The notes below the pieces were generated by a model. The model worked only from the letters and a program-made list of their open reading frames with translations. It did no database searches and had not been told where the DNA came from. Shown one piece after another: positions 50,460 through 64,000 of a stretch of 64,000 nucleotides of DNA. Within the stretch, counting starts at the first letter, position 1. The number at the start of each line of letters is the position of its first letter. Location: assembly GCA_963978895.1 (NCBI GenBank), contig OZ022238.1:20057048-20121047 (forward strand), read 5' to 3'. The position numbers and the translations under genes are program-made. The DNA comes from Erpobdella octoculata. Its lineage: Eukaryota; Annelida; Clitellata; Hirudinida; Erpobdellidae.

Positions 50460-50467
50460 CTTAAAAA

Positions 50468-52249
50468 GAACCTTCACTTTGAATAATTTAAAATATCGCG
50501 TAACTAACTTTCTGGCATTTTAATTGCGTTTAACTATATAAGATCCGAACTTCTAACAAACTACTAACAACGCAAGCGCGTAAGAGCGATTGTAAACAAA
50601 CACGGGCGAAATTGAAATTGTTGACATCCATAAACAAAATAGCTTAGCAGAAACTTATGTTTTTCTTCTGCAAGCTGCGAATACTGTAATTTTAAAATAT
50701 TTGCTTCAGTTTTAAATATGTTTTATGCTTTTATAGAAAGTAAGCTCCATGCATGAATAACACACTTTTATTAGTTTCTTCTTAAATAAAGGGTGATTTT
50801 TAAAATTTGTCTACTAGTGTTTAAAATTGAAAATTGTCTTTATCCACTCTATCTAACTAGCTTAATAAAAATCCCTACTAAGTCTGGTCTTAGATTTTCC
50901 TCTTTTAGTCACTTTCGTAAATCGTATCTTTACTGTTAGCACTCATTTGCTTGTTAAACCATAGGTATCATATTTTTGAAATTTCAGAGACAAATAACTA
51001 ATTTCTGTTTTAAAAAATTTAAAAAAATATACTCTAGACTAAGAGATTTATTGACATTGCGCGTTCAGTCTCAAACTTAAACTTCTACCTTCAATGCTGG
51101 TTGTATCTGCCAGTGAGCTCGTGTTAAGAAATATCATCGTCTTGTCAGAAAAACACTGCAACAACTGATTTATAAGATCTCTAGATAAAAATTGAAACCA
51201 AACTGTTGTTACAACATTGAATTTGTAATGAATGAATGAAGCTTGCAAAAAATATTACAGCAAATAAATTAAAGCACGCTGCAAAATCACATCATATAAT
51301 CGATTTCATGTTTTCTGTGAAAATTGCAGTGCAATACAAAATAAGCAATGGAGTAAATTTGAATGCAGAAAGTTTAAAAACAATTGAAAAAAGTTTTGGT
51401 TGAAGCAGCTTTCACAAAACAAAAACCCTTCCATTAAATGATATAACAACATTCTTCTGCTGATAACAAACATTTTGATATGCACAAATTACTTTTATTA
51501 ATCAACAAATATACCTTTGTTTTAATTTTAACAAATTCAGAATACACAAGTTAAAACCATTAAGGGTTGAAACAGCTTTATCTTTAATGGCGGATCTCGT
51601 GTGATGGTTATAGCTGTAATAAAGTTTTCACTTTTAAGCTCAATTCTACATTTAAACGTTTTACTTTTTGTTCGTTGCCAAAAAAATGTTGACACTTCAT
51701 TTCTATTTTAATTAGAACAACTATCATCTACAGTTGTTGAAAAAGAGTTATTACTTTGATTTTATCATTTTATCTTCAATACTAAGCAGAGGGGGGTTTG
51801 AACCCTCTAATTATCTCTACTTGGATACACCACTGTCCCTTTCTTTATAAAAAAAAAGAAAAAGAAGGAAATATGTGATTCTTTACAAAAAAATGACAAC
51901 CAACCTCAATCCAAAAACATGATCATGTGTCAGATTCTGAAACTCATAATAACTTTAAAAAACAAAAAGCATGGGTTTGATGATCAAAGACACAAATGGT
52001 GTAACTCACAAAAATGGAAAACAAATTGCTAAAATATCGACCAGATGATATTATTTAATTATTTATAAAAAGGCAAAAAAATAATCTGGCACATTCAATG
52101 GTACAATCACAAACCAGTCAAAGGGTTAAAAAAATATTTAAATCGGACAGATCATCTTCAACTTCAGCGAAAAAAGCATAAAAATAGAAAAAACTGCTCA
52201 GACAGAAGGAAAATACACTTCAAAATGTTTAACAAATTCTCCTGGAATA
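50468..52249. other. Gene-free stretch between MITE and minisatellite
   Basis: No supported gene. The minus frame 51248-51048 (66 codons) has no recognisable domain. At 51785-51835 a segment ending GGATACACCACTG with GGGGGGTTTGAACCC resembles one end of a hAT MITE; its partner was not found. Confidence 0.35.
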
Positions 52250-52548
52250 TATATGATTATATTTATAATTCATGTTCAGAAGATGATATTTATAATTAAT
52301 GTTCAAAATATGATATTTGTAATTAATGCTCACAAGATAATTCATGTTCAAAAGATGATATTTATAATTCATGTTCAGAAGATATTTATAATTCATGTTC
52401 AAAAAATAATATTTATAATTCATGCTCAAAATATGATATTTATAATTCACGTTCAAAAGATGATATTTATAATTCACATTCAAAAGATGATATTTATAAT
52501 TCATGTTCAAAAGATGATAATTATAATTCATGTTTAAAAGATAATTAA
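52250..52548. repeat. ~27-bp AT-rich minisatellite
   Basis: About eleven units of GATATTTATAATTCATGTTC plus AAAAGAT. Unit length is near a multiple of three, giving misleading open frames on both strands. Confidence 0.95.
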
Positions 52549-52702
52549 TGCTCGAATTAAGCCAATCAAGCTATAAGAATGCATTTCAAAGCAATGCAGT
52601 ACAGAATAAATATCTTGCTGTGCAGTAGAGCTGAATTGGTGTTCTAAAATTTCTAAATTTATGTGTTATAAAATAAATTTTTCAATATACTCGGTTCATT
52701 TA

Positions 52703-62304
<9,602 letters not shown>

Positions 62305-62307
62305 CTG

Positions 62308-63190
62308 TGAAATAAAATTATAATATACTGCTTCGATCAGGAATACAACAAAAACTCTTCAAAAAATTTTAATAGAATCAGATAATAAAAAATCTGTAAT
62401 AATTACGTACGTGTAAGCCATGTAGTTATTATTGCTGTATTATTAAAACAATTCCAAGAAAAACAAAATTTTGTTACATCGACATTAACTTACAGAACTA
62501 CAAATCACTACAACGAGATTTTATTACTGATCATTCTCATTATCTTATCAGTAGGTACTACTATAATATTAAACTAATCAAAATCTAACCAATCGTCCCT
62601 ATCACTTTAAGGGTAATCCTGCAGTATAGCGTCCTGAACCGATTTCGATGAAAAATGGTCGGTTTTTTAACGTAAATGATATTTAAAACATAAATAAGGA
62701 AAATAAAGACTAATTACAACATAAATAACTGAAAAAAAACAAAAATTATAGCACTTTAGAACATTTATAAATTACTCCCGAAGTTAACGTAGTTCCCGAT
62801 GAAGATCTATTTGTCAATAGCGATAGAAGTGAACAGTAGGAATAAAGGTAATAAAAATTAAACACATTTAAAATAAAAATAAACAATTTAGGAAAAAAAA
62901 TATAAAAAATTTTGGAAGTAAAAAATTGAAAAATATTAGTTTGCTTTAGAAGTACGAGTTGCGCAACCCGCTCCATGTCTAAAACCGTTTCTTTAAATGC
63001 GGCGCTTTATGTCAAATTGCCTTAAGAAAAATTAAAAAAACATTGAAAACAATAAATTAGCAACAGAACACCAAGAAAAATTAAAATAATATCAAAGTAA
63101 AAGTACTTGGCGACTTGGCTGTCTTTGGTACGGTTTCTATCATATTTCTTGGAGCAGAAATTTTGAGTTTTAGAGGTCATGTGGCTAGCA
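62308..63190. other. TMEM30A 5' intron or upstream stretch
   Basis: No exon is recognised. The missing TMEM30A initiator exon, which must end with one base of a split codon, could lie here or beyond the window, but I found no convincing candidate. Confidence 0.3.
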
Positions 63191-63194
63191 GAAT

Positions 63195-63465
63195 CGTTTG
63201 GACAGCAAAAGAGCGAGCGAGAAAGCAACCAGGAAGAGAAGAGCAATCGGGAGCGGGAATGCGGCCGGGAACGGGAAGGCGATCGGGAGCGGGAAAACGA
63301 TCTGGAGCGGGAAAACGATCGGGAGCGGGAAAACGATAGGGAGCGGGAAAACGATCGGGAGCGGAAAAACGATCGGGAGCGAGAAAACTAGTGGGGAAGG
63401 AAACGGGAGCAAGAGAAAAATGATGGGAAAACCCCGGGCAACGCTGGATCCCTCGCTAGTCATAG
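63195..63465 (-). repeat. CTAGCGGGG-family repeat (-)
   Basis: Units of GATCGGGAGCGGGAAAAC lead into ACCCCGGGCAACGCTGGATC and CCTCGCTAGT, the inverted family head. The Arg/Glu-rich and Gly/Ser-rich frames are minisatellite artefacts. Confidence 0.8.
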
Positions 63466-63539
63466 ATAAATTTCCACTCAGCGCTCTGATTTTTTAAAAT
63501 TTAAATAATTAAAAATTTATTTGTAACTTTTTAAAATGT

Positions 63540-64000
63540 ATTTATTATTTTATGATGTTATTTTATTTGACGTCGCTGAAGTTAGCAACGGTAGCCAACT
63601 TTGCCTGCATTATACATAGAAAATTCAAAGTTGTTGCATTTTAATATTTTTAATATATTTGAATAGATAATTAAAAAAAAACGATATGTACTAGTTTCAA
63701 ATAAATGCAACAATTATTAACGAAGTTATATGATAAAAACATACCGATTAAATCGGTCGTAATATCTCTGTTTACATTTTACTCGCTTGGCGAATAAACA
63801 CAGTGGCATGATAAATTCCAAATTGCTGTATTTTTAGATGGAAAATTCAAATTTGTAACATCTCAATAAAATTAGCATATTTAGATAGATAATTCAAAAA
63901 CAAATCAATATCTGAAAATTTCATCAAAATGCAACAAGAATTAACAGAGTAAATCAGTAAAAACTGATTGAGAAATCGGTTGCTAACTTTTCACGCATTT
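63540..64000. repeat. Diverged ~220-bp duplication
   Basis: A segment near 63606-63760 (AGAAAATTCAAAGTTGTTGC...TAGATAATT...AAATGCAACAA) recurs in diverged form at about 63826-63990 (GGAAAATTCAAATTTGTAAC...TAGATAATT...AAATGCAACAA), ending in AAATCGGT on both. No coding potential is seen. Confidence 0.5.

Noticed and set aside
51048..51248. 66-codon minus-strand frame as a gene
   Set aside because: No recognisable domain; length is expected by chance in this composition.

Overview
The window is nuclear DNA from an invertebrate animal. It is AT-rich, its genes are split by GT-AG introns, and it is crowded with transposable elements and microsatellites. Telomere-like CCCTAA blocks and the mix of hAT, Tigger, CR1-like and RTE-like LINEs and Copia fit many metazoan phyla. 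I cannot assign a phylum from sequence alone; a marine or lophotrochozoan, cnidarian or tunicate-like animal is only an impression.

Host genes. Four loci are supported by exons whose phases I checked. (1) IK (protein RED, a spliceosome factor) lies on the minus strand at 41752-46702, with ten exons giving about 547 residues; only the short first exon is missing. (2) TMEM30A/CDC50, the partner subunit of P4-ATPase lipid flippases, lies on the minus strand at 52703-62304, with seven exons and about 365 residues; again the short first exon is missing. IK is downstream of it in the same orientation. (3) A complete four-exon gene at 19574-23884 (+) encodes a secreted protein of 292 residues with a PAN/apple-like domain followed by a fucolectin-type (F5/8 C-like) domain. 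(4) A divergent paralogue lies at 14928-17135 (-) and is incomplete. A third fucolectin terminal exon is at 3779-4026 (+), and a decayed trace may lie near 27.6 kb. These form a small cluster of secreted lectin-like genes.

Layout. 0.9-2.8 kb: hAT element. 3.8-4.0 kb: lectin exon. 4.4-7.2 kb: a CR1-like LINE split by a foldback-type element whose inverted ends are tandem repeats, and by a small hAT element. 7.2-11.6 kb: LINE tail microsatellite, then a 5'-truncated Copia element with a long open frame and one LTR. 11.6-13.7 kb: palindromic minisatellite element, two LINE fragments and a long AAT tract. 14.9-23.9 kb: the two divergent PAN-fucolectin genes. 24-25.3 kb: a full-length copy of a dispersed CTAGCGGGG repeat carrying a CATA array. 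25.4-34.2 kb: decayed LINEs and hAT remains. 34.3-35.5 kb: a palindromic TTA-flanked element containing telomere-like and poly-C/poly-G arrays. 36.6-38 kb: an internally deleted Tigger. 38.5-40.5 kb: second hAT copy. 41.7-46.7 kb: IK. 47-52.6 kb: LINE fragment, minisatellites and a MITE. 52.7-62.3 kb: TMEM30A, whose first visible intron holds an intact RTE-like LINE and nested hAT elements.

The strongest unusual signals are the foldback element with unit-by-unit matching tandem-repeat arms, the palindromic element built from telomere-like and G-tract modules, and several hAT families that can be delimited exactly by 8-bp target duplications.
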